A stretch of 54,727 nt of DNA, taken from positions 1 through 54,727 of the forward strand of contig JACCTC010000392.1 of NCBI GenBank assembly GCA_013812655.1, in the 5' to 3' direction. The notes below the pieces were generated by a model. That model saw only the letters and a list, made by a program, of their open reading frames with translations. It made no database searches and had not been told where the DNA came from. Numbering within the stretch: the first letter of the stretch is position 1; each line of letters begins with the position of its first letter. Below, piece after piece: positions 47,138 to 54,727 of the stretch. Both the position numbers and the translations under genes were made by a program. The DNA comes from Deltaproteobacteria bacterium (GTDB taxonomy: Bacteria; Myxococcota_A; Polyangia; Haliangiales; Haliangiaceae).

Positions 47138-48097
47138 TCACTCGCAGTAGCCGGGGTCTTGGGCGATGGACTTGACCGCGGCGCGGATGTCGCCGGTCGC
47201 GGTATAGGCGTCGATGCACTTGTCGAACAGCAGTGCCTCGCAGGTCGCCTCGGGCCGGCCATAGAGGAACTCGAACGCGAGCCGACACGTCTGGAACTTG
47301 TGGTCGGTCGACTCGACGAGTGCCGTCACGAGCTCTGCGTCGTTGGCGATCGTCTTGCCACCGAGGATCGTCTGCGGACCTTCATCGGGCGGCACGAACG
47401 TGATCGCGTCGTCGGGGCCTTGGCGGCGCGACAGCACCTTCGCGACCTTGTCGAGCGCGAAGTACGAATCGTAGTGACAGCCTTTGCAGGCCGCCGCCAT
47501 CCGGCCGGTCGCCGAGATGTCGACCTCGGGCGCCGACGTCACGGCGCCGACATCGAGGCCGATGATGTTCTGCTGGATGCGGAACGCGGAGTTGAGGCGA
47601 TAGCCGGCGGGTTCGTTGCCGGCATATCGGATCATCCACGCGCGGCTGCGGAAGTAGCCGAGGCCGTTGGGATCGGCGACGACGCGGGTCATCGCCGGGT
47701 TGCCATCGGCGGCGGGAATCGTCTCGACGCGGAACTTGCCGTCGAACAGCTCGCGCCACGGCAGGTTGTTGACGAGGACGTGACGCGCGAGGAAGTAGGT
47801 CGCGTCGGCGGCCGGCATCTCGCCCGGATCGTCATTGAGCTTGCTGTTGATGAAGCGCGCGAACTGCTCGACGAACGCGTCGTCCGCGAGCAACGCATCG
47901 ACGCGCGCCTGCGGATCGGGAGACGTCAGGAGCTCCGTGCTCGCCGAGCGTCCGGTCATCGACAGTGACAGCCGCGACGCACAGCGCAGGCGAGCTTCTT
48001 CCTCCGGGGTGGTCTCGCCGTCCGAGCGGCCCACGGTCGAGAGCGCCGCGAGCGCTGCGGCTGGTAGTGCGAGCAAGAGTACGAGTCGAGAACGCAT
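47138..48097 (-). CDS. Secreted single-heme-motif protein (DUF1585/PSD1-like)
   Basis: The 319-residue product has a signal peptide ('MRSRLVLLLALPAAALAALS') and one C-x-x-C-H heme c motif in 'AACKGCHYDS'. N-terminal segments ('LRCASRLSLSMTGRSASTEL') and 'ADATYFLARHVLVNNLPWRE' are PSD1-like. The end, 'LAFEFLYGRPEATCEALLFD', matches the C-terminal DUF1585 pattern. It would be periplasmic, probably with one heme. It is first in the cluster with the lipoprotein and DUF1501 genes. These gene sets are known in planctomycetes and myxobacteria, but function is unresolved. Confidence 0.8.
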   Translation of the reverse strand: MRSRLVLLLALPAAALAALSTVGRSDGETTPEEEARLRCASRLSLSMTGRSASTELLTSPDPQARVDALLADDAFVEQFARFINSKLNDDPGEMPAADATYFLARHVLVNNLPWRELFDGKFRVETIPAADGNPAMTRVVADPNGLGYFRSRAWMIRYAGNEPAGYRLNSAFRIQQNIIGLDVGAVTSAPEVDISATGRMAAACKGCHYDSYFALDKVAKVLSRRQGPDDAITFVPPDEGPQTILGGKTIANDAELVTALVESTDHKFQTCRLAFEFLYGRPEATCEALLFDKCIDAYTATGDIRAAVKSIAQDPGYCE

Positions 48098-48300
48098 GGC
48101 CTGGACCTTCAGCAACCCGCAGGCCAGCTCGAACGCCGTTCGCATGGAGCCATTCGAGGTAGTTGCGGGCGCGGATCCGTCGCCGCACGCCCACTGCAAC
48201 CTGAGCTTCGTCGGCTTTACCCGACAACGTGGGGTGGGTGCGCTCCGCACCGGGACGCGCGAGATTGCTGGGGAACTCGGCCGATCCCGCCTGCTTCTCG

Positions 48301-50268
48301 CTACGCGAACTGGGCGTGCGTGCGGATCGCGCGCTCGAGATCTGGGTGCTGGTCGGAGGGGACGTCGGTGCCGAACGGTGCCGTCGAGCGCGCGCGGCGT
48401 TCGAGCCATGCACGACCGAGCAACGGGTGACACGCGAATGCCGGATCACCGGGGATCAGCGCGATGGTCGTCTCGGGCTTGGGGCCCGACGCGACGCCGC
48501 GCGCGACGTGAAAGCCGGCGGCGAGCAGCGACGAGCGGACCGCGGTCGAGCTCGAGTACGTGAACAGCTCGACGGGCTTCGCGAGGTGCGCCCGCAGCGC
48601 GCGAAACGTCGCGAGTGTCCACAGCGTGGTGTCGGTCTTCGACGAGAACGGATCGTAGAAGATGACATCGGGCTGCGGTGCCGCGGCGAACGTCGCGAGG
48701 AAGTCACCGGGGACGAGCGCCCACGTCAGGTTCGCGCGCGCGTAGGCGCCGTGATGCGCGAGCAGGTGCGGCGCGGGATGACGAAGATGCGCGAACTGCT
48801 TCGTGTGATCGAGCGCGAGCCGCAGCGCGTCGAGATCGTGCTCGAAGCTGACGAGCTCGACGGGCGCGTGCGCGGGCGTGGCGTCGAGCACGCGGACGAG
48901 TGCCATCGCGTTGTGCGCGGCGCCGAGGCCGACGTCCCAGACCACGATCGGACGAACGCCAGCGAGCGCGCGAGCAACGAGGGTCGAGGGTTCGATGTAG
49001 ACCCGGCGTGCCTCGAGATCTGGATCGTTGACCGAGTGCATGATCTCGCCAGATGGCAAATGGCGGATGCTCGCGAAGCCAGCGGGCGACGGATGGATCG
49101 CGAATGCGCCGCGGGTCGGCGGGGCGACGGGAGGGCGGACGCGCGGACGCGGCCCGGATGGGTTGTCGTCATCGGTGCGCGCGAGCATCGTGCGCTGCTC
49201 GGCATGAAATCGCATGAAGCTGCCGTCGAGGATCCGCGCGCGCATCGTGCGAGCGAGCTCGAGGTAGTAGCGCAGGTTGTGCGTCGCGAGCAGCTGCCAG
49301 CCGAGTGGCTCGCGCGTCTTCACGAGGTGGCGCAGGTACGAGCGCGAGTGGCGCGTGCACGCCTCGCAGCTGCACGCCGCATCGAGCGCGCGCTCGGCGA
49401 GCTTGTAGACGCCGCGCCGTAGATCGAGCTTGCCGTGCGACGTGAACGCGATGCCTTGCTGGGCGAGCACGGTCGGCAGCGTGCAGTCGAACATGTCGAC
49501 GCCGCGGTGCACCGCCTCGAGCAGATCGATCGGCATGCCGACGCCCATCAGGTAGCGCGGCCGGTCGGCGGGCAGCTCCGCGGTCACGAGCTCGGTGATG
49601 TCCTCGCGCTGCGCGCGGGTCTCGCCAACCGCGAGGCCGCCGATCGCGAACCCGTCGAAGCCGGCGATCGACGTGAGGGCGTGCGCGCTGTCGCGACGCA
49701 GATCCGGAAAGCACGCGCCCTGGACGATCGCGAACAGTGCCTGCGGAGAATCACCGCGGGCGGCGAGCGAGCGCGCAGCCCAGCGATGCGTGAGCTCCAT
49801 CGCGGTGCGGGCGGCAGCGTGCGGGCTCGTGCTCGCGATGCAGTGATCGAGCACCATCATGATGTCCGAGCCGATCGCGCGCTGCATCGCGATCGAGCGC
49901 TCGGGCGTGAGCAGCAGCTTCGCACCGCCGACCTCGATCTCGGCGCCGGCCTCGTGCACCGCGCGCTCGAGCGAGAACACCTGGAAGCCGCCCGAGTCGG
50001 TCAGGATCGCGCGTGACCAGCCCATCCAGCGATGCAGGCCGCCGACTTGCTCGAAGACGTCGATGCCGGGGCTCAAAAGCAAATGATACGTGTTCGCGAG
50101 CACGATCGGCGGCGCGAGCTGCTCGAGCACCGACAGCGGCTGCGTGCGGACCGTGGCGCGCGTGCCGACCGGCATGAAGATCGGCGTGTCGATCGTGCCG
50201 TGGGCCGTCGTCAGCGTACCGGCGCGGGCGCGCGAGCCGGGCGCGGTCGCGTGGAGCTCGAACTTCAC
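48301..50268 (-). CDS. tgt: Queuine tRNA-ribosyltransferase fused to MnmD-like methyltransferase
   Basis: The 655-residue product combines two tRNA-modification enzymes. Residues 1-390 are a bacterial Tgt: nucleophile and base region 'ILTDSGGFQVFSLERAVHEA' (D91), 'VLDHCIASTSPHAAARTAME', 'GGLAVGETRAQREDITELV', 'GVDMFDCTLPTVLAQQGIAF' (second Asp) and zinc motif 'CSCEACTRHSRSYLRHLV'. Residues about 430-655 resemble MnmD/MnmC1-type methyltransferases: 'VVWDVGLGAAHNAMALVRVL' and 'DVIFYDPFSSKTDTTLWTL'. Tgt inserts preQ1 at G34; MnmD methylates wobble U34. Fusion suggests coordinated wobble-position modification. The start is well defined by the conserved N-terminus. Confidence 0.9.
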   Translation of the reverse strand: MKFELHATAPGSRARAGTLTTAHGTIDTPIFMPVGTRATVRTQPLSVLEQLAPPIVLANTYHLLLSPGIDVFEQVGGLHRWMGWSRAILTDSGGFQVFSLERAVHEAGAEIEVGGAKLLLTPERSIAMQRAIGSDIMMVLDHCIASTSPHAAARTAMELTHRWAARSLAARGDSPQALFAIVQGACFPDLRRDSAHALTSIAGFDGFAIGGLAVGETRAQREDITELVTAELPADRPRYLMGVGMPIDLLEAVHRGVDMFDCTLPTVLAQQGIAFTSHGKLDLRRGVYKLAERALDAACSCEACTRHSRSYLRHLVKTREPLGWQLLATHNLRYYLELARTMRARILDGSFMRFHAEQRTMLARTDDDNPSGPRPRVRPPVAPPTRGAFAIHPSPAGFASIRHLPSGEIMHSVNDPDLEARRVYIEPSTLVARALAGVRPIVVWDVGLGAAHNAMALVRVLDATPAHAPVELVSFEHDLDALRLALDHTKQFAHLRHPAPHLLAHHGAYARANLTWALVPGDFLATFAAAPQPDVIFYDPFSSKTDTTLWTLATFRALRAHLAKPVELFTYSSSTAVRSSLLAAGFHVARGVASGPKPETTIALIPGDPAFACHPLLGRAWLERRARSTAPFGTDVPSDQHPDLERAIRTHAQFA

Positions 50269-50297
50269 GCGACGGTTGTAGCGCGATCGACGCGCGA

Positions 50298-52283
50298 TCA
50301 GGGGCAGGGCGCCGAGGTCGCCGCGGGCCCCGGTACCGTCGGGACGCCGTCGCGGACGAACGTGGCGAGGAAGCAGCCGTACTGGTAGCGCACGGCCTCG
50401 AGCTGGCGGTGGATGTAGTGCGCGTCGAGTAGCCCGCCGTCGAGGTACTGCACGACGACGCTCGTGGTGCCCGCGCGGTTGCCGCGGACCGGGTAGAGCA
50501 TCATGCCCTCGAGGCGATCGGTGCGCAGTGCGTCCTGGGTGCCGGGCCAGATCACCTCGCCCGCCTGGTGATTACCGTACGCGAGCGCCGCGGCATCGAA
50601 GATGTCGTTCGCGAAGAACTTGTCGTCCATACCGACCGGTTGATAGACGTGCCGCGCCGTGAAGCCGGGCAGTGGCCGCCGCGCGATCCGCGCCATCGAT
50701 GCGCCGGGCTCGGCGATCTCCCAGCCGAGGCCGATCAGGCTGAGTGCCGGGTGCACGAACGCGAGTGGCTCGGGCTCGACGCCGAGCACGCCGGCGAGCA
50801 GCTCGCGCGCGCCTGGCTGGATCGCGGTGTCGAGGATCATCTTGTTCCAGAACCCGCCGGCGCCGAACGGCGTGAACGCGCCGTAGCGTGGCTCGATCGC
50901 ACCGATCATGTTCATGTACATGCCGCCCATCGAGTGACCGCCGGCCGACAGCTTGGTCGCGTCGAAGCGGTGCGTCGTCGCCTGCACGCCGCTGCACGCC
51001 GCGAGCGTGGTCGCCGGGATCTCGAGCGCGACCAGCGCATCGAGGAGCAAGCGCTGCTCGAACACGCCCTGCTGGAACGTGTACGGAAAGGCCGCGAGGT
51101 TGTTGAGGTTCAGGTAGGCGTAGTTGCTCGCCCCCGGCATCCGCTCGGGGTTGAGCGGCATCGCGGTGGCGACCGCCGCGATCCCGCGCCGTGCGACCAC
51201 CGCGCCGGGCCCCTCGCCGATCGCCGGATCGCCGTCGACGATCGCGCTCGGGCCATCGTCGACGAGATCGAACGACGCGCCGCCGGAGCCGTGGAAGAAC
51301 TGCCAGAGCGGCCAGCCATTCGCGGGCATCGTGCCGGTCGGGATCGTCAGCGTGAGCGGCACCGTCAGCGACGACTGCACGACCGGCAGTCCGCTCGCGT
51401 CGTACGCGAAGCCACCGCCGTCATCGAACGGTGGCGCGCCGAGCTGGTACTGCGGAAACGTGACGTTCGCGACCAGCTCGCAGTAACCGGAGTGCGCCGC
51501 GCCGTCCGTGGTCTCGATGCGGAGCTCGGAGATCACCGCGCTCGCGCTCGCGCGAATCCCCTCGCTGCGCTCGTGCAGGAGGGCCACCTCGTCGCCGGTC
51601 GTGAACACCGTCGCGACGAGGACGTCATCGCGATCGATCGCGAGCTCGTCGAGCACCGGCCATAGCGGCGCATACAGCTCGCGCGCCGCCGCACCGCGTG
51701 CACCGCCGGGCGTGCCGCCGTCCGCGAGTGTCGCGAACGCCGCCGGCACCGCCGCGCCGGGCGCGAACTCGCGTCGCAGCACGAGCGCGTACCGCGTGTG
51801 ACCGCGCAGCACGATCCCCGGCCGCGGCGCGATCGCGACGAGCCCAGATCCCGTGAACGCATCGTCGACCAGCGTCTGCGCCACCAGCGGATACAGCGCG
51901 CCGCGCTCGGGTGACGCCGCATCGATATCGATCAACGCCGCCTCGGCCGTCGCATCGGCGTCGATCACGCGATCGAGCGCGTACTGCGGTGGTGTCCCCG
52001 TGAACTTGAACCACGCGATCGGCATCACCGGAAACCCGGCCCGGTCCGCGGCGACCGACAGCAGGTCGACCACCACCGGCAGGCTCCGCGGATTCGGAAA
52101 CCCCGCGAGATCCGGCCGCCCCTCCGCGGTCAGCCTCAGATCCGACGGAAATGGCAGATCCCAGAACGTCGTCCCGACGAGCGTGCCATCGAGGTCGAAC
52201 GCGACGGTCTCGGACGGTCCGGACTCACCGCCACAGGCAGCGAGCGTCAGCATCGCGAACAAGCGCAGGTGAGGCGAAGTCAT
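50298..52283 (-). CDS. Secreted lipoprotein, lipase-like hydrolase
   Basis: The 661-residue product starts 'MTSPHLRLFAMLTLAACGGE' (lipobox, Cys17). The N-terminal region ('TFWDLPFPSDLRLTAEGRPD', 'LAGFPNPRSLPVVVDLL') resembles the N-terminal domain of bacterial virulence-type lipases. The hydrolase domain shows 'GWPLWQFFHGSGGASFDLV' (oxyanion) and the nucleophile in 'LSAGGHSMGGMYMNMIGAIE' (G-H-S-M-G). A His candidate lies in 'GGLLDAHYIHRQ'. It is a diverged paralog of 22683-24644. A secreted lipase or esterase is likely. ATG 52283 starts the signal peptide. Confidence 0.75.
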   Translation of the reverse strand: MTSPHLRLFAMLTLAACGGESGPSETVAFDLDGTLVGTTFWDLPFPSDLRLTAEGRPDLAGFPNPRSLPVVVDLLSVAADRAGFPVMPIAWFKFTGTPPQYALDRVIDADATAEAALIDIDAASPERGALYPLVAQTLVDDAFTGSGLVAIAPRPGIVLRGHTRYALVLRREFAPGAAVPAAFATLADGGTPGGARGAAARELYAPLWPVLDELAIDRDDVLVATVFTTGDEVALLHERSEGIRASASAVISELRIETTDGAAHSGYCELVANVTFPQYQLGAPPFDDGGGFAYDASGLPVVQSSLTVPLTLTIPTGTMPANGWPLWQFFHGSGGASFDLVDDGPSAIVDGDPAIGEGPGAVVARRGIAAVATAMPLNPERMPGASNYAYLNLNNLAAFPYTFQQGVFEQRLLLDALVALEIPATTLAACSGVQATTHRFDATKLSAGGHSMGGMYMNMIGAIEPRYGAFTPFGAGGFWNKMILDTAIQPGARELLAGVLGVEPEPLAFVHPALSLIGLGWEIAEPGASMARIARRPLPGFTARHVYQPVGMDDKFFANDIFDAAALAYGNHQAGEVIWPGTQDALRTDRLEGMMLYPVRGNRAGTTSVVVQYLDGGLLDAHYIHRQLEAVRYQYGCFLATFVRDGVPTVPGPAATSAPCP

Positions 52284-52361
52284 GCCCCCTCGTACCGCAC
52301 GCACCGCAGATCCTCGTCTCCATAGATCCTGCCGTCCGGAACTATCGGAAGGCTCCCCTCC

Positions 52362-52979
52362 TCAGAGCGTGATCGCGTAGCAGCGCTCGAGCGCCGGCTT
52401 GTCGCGTGGGCGCGGGTCGGGGCCTTCGTCGACGAGCTCGACAATCGCGTCGGGGTAGAGGGCGCGGATTTCGGCGTCGTCCACGCTGAATGGCGGGCCA
52501 TCGGTCGGGAGCTGTTCGGTCTCGAAGGTGACGAGGACGATCTGGCGGGCGCCGAAGGTGCGGAGGTGGTCGACGTAGCGACGGCGGAGGTCGGCAGGGA
52601 GCGCGATCATCGCGGCGCGGTCGTAGATGGCGTCGACGGGTCCGACCAGCTCGGGAGTCGCGGCGAACAGGTCGCCGGCGAGGAGGCGGAACGGGCCGGT
52701 TGTGTACTCCACGAGCGCGTCGCGCGGGGTGATGGTCGGCTCGAGATCGTGCTCGGTGAAGAACTCGCGGACGGCGGACTCGACGAGCTCGATGCCGACA
52801 ACGGCGTGGCCGCGGCCGGCGAGGAACGCGAGGTCCTCGGCCTTGCCGCACAGCGGCACGAGGACGCGGAGGTGATCCGCGAGCCGGCGTGCGTGGCGCT
52901 CGAGGTAGCTGTTCGCGCGGCCCTCGTGAAACCCGATGCGACGCTCCTGCCAGCGCGCGTGCCAGAAGGCGGGATCCAT
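52362..52979 (-). CDS. tpm: Thiopurine S-methyltransferase-family methyltransferase
   Basis: The 205-residue product begins 'MDPAFWHARWQERRIGFHEG', a TPMT hallmark, followed by 'VLVPLCGKAEDLAFLAGRGH' (SAM-binding loop), 'VVGIELVESAVREFFTEHDL' and 'VDAIYDRAAMIALPADLRRR'. TPMT-like bacterial enzymes methylate thiols or selenium/tellurium compounds; the natural substrate here is unknown. Position and length are typical of the family. It lies 20 bp downstream of the Ser/Thr kinase gene. Confidence 0.9.
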   Translation of the reverse strand: MDPAFWHARWQERRIGFHEGRANSYLERHARRLADHLRVLVPLCGKAEDLAFLAGRGHAVVGIELVESAVREFFTEHDLEPTITPRDALVEYTTGPFRLLAGDLFAATPELVGPVDAIYDRAAMIALPADLRRRYVDHLRTFGARQIVLVTFETEQLPTDGPPFSVDDAEIRALYPDAIVELVDEGPDPRPRDKPALERCYAITL

Positions 52980-52999
52980 GGCGGCGACGCTATAGCAGA

Positions 53000-54112
53000 T
53001 CACTCGTCGCGCAGCGGGGCGGGCGGCGAGATCGTGGTGTCGTCGGTGAGCGACTCGGGGTCGACGGAGTCGACGCTGTCGATGGGCTCGACCGCGGTCA
53101 CTGTCGACGTCGCCGGCGCGGGCAGGATCGGCGCGGCCGCCTCGGCGAGGAGATCGCGCGTCGAGAGCTGCATGTGCGTGGTCTCCTCGGTGCCAGGCGT
53201 CTCGGGGATCAGTGTGCGCTTCCACGTGGCAATCTCGGGAGTTCCGTCGCGATGGATGCGGCGCACGCTGTCGAGGGCGTTGCGCATCACGGCGGCGGAC
53301 GGCCACCTGTCGTCACGCGAGTATGCGAGCGCGTGCATCACGATCTCGTCGAGCTCGGGCGAGCATGCGGCGTTGTACAGCGACGGCGGCTCCTTCGCGC
53401 CGGCACGCACCATGGTGATGACGTCGTACTCGTTCGCGCCCTTGAACAGCCGGCGCCCCGTGATGAGCTCCCACGCGACGACACCGATCGAGAAGATGTC
53501 GGCGCGGGTGTCGACGGTCGCGCCGGTCAACGTCTCGTTCGCCATGTACGAGAGCTTGCCCTTCACCATGCCGGTGTTCGTCATGAACTTGCCGCTGACG
53601 GCCTTGGCGACGCCGAAGTCGATGATCTTGACGTGGCCGTCGTCGGAGATGATCAAGTTCGACGGCGACAGGTCGCGATGGACGATCGCCATCGGCTCGC
53701 CCTCGTCATCGATCGCGGTGCTCGCGTAGTCGAGTGCGTCGAGCAGCTCGGCGAGGATCGCGACGATCACGCCGATCGGGGCAACCACCCGCATCGCGTG
53801 CGCCAGCTTCATCAGGTGCAGCAACGACTGGCCGCCGACGAGCTCCATCGCGATGAAGTAAACCGAGCCCTGCCGACCGAGCTCGAGCACGCGCACGATG
53901 TTCGGGTGATGGAGCTGCGCGGCGAGCTTGGCCTCGCGCACGAAGTCCTCGACGAACTTCTTGTCGTCGGCGAGCTGCGGCAGCAGCCGCTTGAGCGCGA
54001 CCTCGCGGATCACGCCACCGCCGATGTCGATCGTCGCGCGGTGCACCGAGGCCATGCCACCGGCACCGAGGCGCTCGTGCACCTTGTACGCGCCAAACCG
54101 CTCGTAGCCCAC
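53000..54112 (-). CDS. Hanks-type Ser/Thr protein kinase
   Basis: The kinase domain covers about residues 8-275 from the GTG at 54112: G-loop 'ERLGAGGMASVHRA', Lys in 'VALKRLLPQL', alpha-C Glu in 'FVREAKLAAQLHHPNIVRV', catalytic loop 'IVHRDLSPSNLIISDDGHV', 'DFGVAK', and 'GKLSYMANETL'. The activation-loop A-P-E is A-N-E here. The C-terminal 90 residues are Pro/Thr-rich and probably disordered, without a membrane helix. The 54112 start is preferred as it lies just before the kinase domain; the frame is open to GTG 54196. Confidence 0.9.
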   Translation of the reverse strand: MGYERFGAYKVHERLGAGGMASVHRATIDIGGGVIREVALKRLLPQLADDKKFVEDFVREAKLAAQLHHPNIVRVLELGRQGSVYFIAMELVGGQSLLHLMKLAHAMRVVAPIGVIVAILAELLDALDYASTAIDDEGEPMAIVHRDLSPSNLIISDDGHVKIIDFGVAKAVSGKFMTNTGMVKGKLSYMANETLTGATVDTRADIFSIGVVAWELITGRRLFKGANEYDVITMVRAGAKEPPSLYNAACSPELDEIVMHALAYSRDDRWPSAAVMRNALDSVRRIHRDGTPEIATWKRTLIPETPGTEETTHMQLSTRDLLAEAAAPILPAPATSTVTAVEPIDSVDSVDPESLTDDTTISPPAPLRDE

Positions 54113-54186
54113 GACCTGATGTTCCCGCCTCGCGGCGCGGCGATCAATCACGTTTCGTGTGGGTTCGGAGCCGCACGGGCATGCGG

Positions 54187-54727
54187 TCACGGCCACGGCA
54201 TGTACGGCGGCGAGATCGTCGACGACGTGATCATCGGCAGCGGGCAGCGAATCGCGATGTAACCCGCGCCACCGCCGCCACCACCACCGCCACCGTTCTG
54301 CGCGTCGCTCGACGTGGTCCCGATCAGCACCGCGCCGGCACTGCCGGGAGCTCCATCGCCACCGTTCCCGTCGCCGTCGATTCCGCCCGGCGCAGGATCC
54401 GCCGACGCGAGGCCCGACAAGCCGGGGTTGCCGGTCGTGTTGCCCTCGCCGCCACCGCCGCCGTTCGCTGCGAGGACGCCGCGGACCATGACGTTCGCCG
54501 ACTCGAGCAGGATCATCCCGCCCGATCCGCCACCGCCTCCGCCGCGCCCGTTGCCACCACCACCGCGCCCGCCGCTGCCACCGACGTTGAGCTTGCCGGT
54601 CGCCGAGATCGCGATCGAGGTGCCCGACGAGATCACGACGGCACCGCCGCCATCACCGCCTGCACCGCTACCACCGTTCGCGGCGCCACCCGCGCCACCA
54701 TCGCAGCCGCCGGTCGGACCCGCGGGC
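54187..54727 (-). CDS. Gly-rich secreted-type protein, C-terminal part (runs off the right edge)
   Basis: The minus-strand frame is open from the window edge to a stop at 54187; the N-terminus lies outside. The visible 180 residues are very Gly-rich with runs of up to nine Gly, Asp, Ser and Asn, interrupted by beta-strand-like segments ('GMILLESANVMVRGVLAANG', 'AGAVLIGTTSSDAQNGG'). It ends 'AGYIAIRCPLPMITSSTI' and 'SPPYMPWP'. This is the composition of myxobacterial PGRS-like surface proteins. It may overlap the kinase gene's longest frame by 10 bp. Function unknown. Confidence 0.7.
   Translation of the reverse strand, partial: PAGPTGGCDGGAGGAANGGSGAGGDGGGAVVISSGTSIAISATGKLNVGGSGGRGGGGNGRGGGGGGSGGMILLESANVMVRGVLAANGGGGGEGNTTGNPGLSGLASADPAPGGIDGDGNGGDGAPGSAGAVLIGTTSSDAQNGGGGGGGGGAGYIAIRCPLPMITSSTISPPYMPWP

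Noticed and set aside
48098..48300. Possible gene or remnant upstream of the heme-motif gene
   Set aside because: No frame shows convincing coding bias; only a small gtcgg/ccgac stem was seen. Treated as an ordinary promoter region.
1..54727. tRNA, rRNA, transposase, integrase or prophage genes
   Set aside because: No cloverleaf, rRNA core or recombinase motif was recognised on either strand, though without tools short RNA genes could be missed.

Overview
The window is about 54.7 kb of very GC-rich (by eye high-60s %) bacterial chromosome with densely packed genes on both strands. Gene content points to a myxobacterium-like organism (Myxococcota, perhaps a Haliangium/Kofleriaceae relative). 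Supporting traits are many small lipoproteins, a Hanks-type Ser/Thr kinase, an AgmX/PglI C-terminal protein, a TIGR02996 repeat-companion protein, a VWA protein with MopE-like repeats and a MYXO-CTERM-like tail, TSP3-OmpA proteins, a DUF1501 cluster and a Gly-rich secreted protein. No tRNA, rRNA, CRISPR array, IS element or phage gene was recognised. The taxonomic call is an inference from gene families.

Layout. 1-12.3 kb (minus strand): a partial TPR protein, a membrane-anchored ECF sigma factor fused to carboxypeptidase-regulatory repeats and a PDZ domain, an M14 peptidase, a lipoprotein, a TIGR02996 protein, a DUF1963 protein, an SDR and an AgmX/PglI protein. Two imperfect direct repeats in this block (6271-6338 with 2345-2422, and 7791-7860 with 10796-10866) look like duplicated gene-gene junctions left by insertion of extra genes. 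12.4-25.8 kb: mixed strands, with CpXC, SprT-like, LRR, MetX-like, Dus, SAM-methyltransferase and GAF-GGDEF proteins and two secreted esterases. 25.8-37.6 kb: mostly cell-envelope proteins. These include an exported lipoprotein with protein-kinase-like motifs translationally coupled to an Omp85-like barrel, a TPR-PilZ protein and a VWA/MYXO-CTERM protein. 37.8-38.9 kb: two consecutive genes interrupted by in-frame TGA at catalytic-Cys positions, each with a SECIS-like hairpin at the right distance. These are a peroxiredoxin-like and a rhodanese-like selenoprotein. 38.9-45 kb: Leu/Phe/Val dehydrogenase, OmpA lipoprotein, CsbD-like protein, PPi-dependent phosphofructokinase, a Cys-rich lipoprotein and a TSP3-OmpA barrel. 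45-54.7 kb (minus strand): a coding remnant, a three-gene DUF1501/heme-motif cluster, a Tgt fused to an MnmD-like methyltransferase, a secreted hydrolase, a TPMT-type methyltransferase, a Ser/Thr kinase and a partial Gly-rich protein.

How genes work together. Most genes look like independent transcription units. The clearer functional groups are the kinase-like lipoprotein with its Omp85 partner (overlapping TGATG), the DUF1501 trio (8-11 bp gaps) and the selenoprotein pair (thiol/sulfur redox). The strongest candidates for something not well described are the exported kinase-like/Omp85 pair, the selenoprotein pair, the membrane-tethered sigma fusion and the junction-duplicating insertions.
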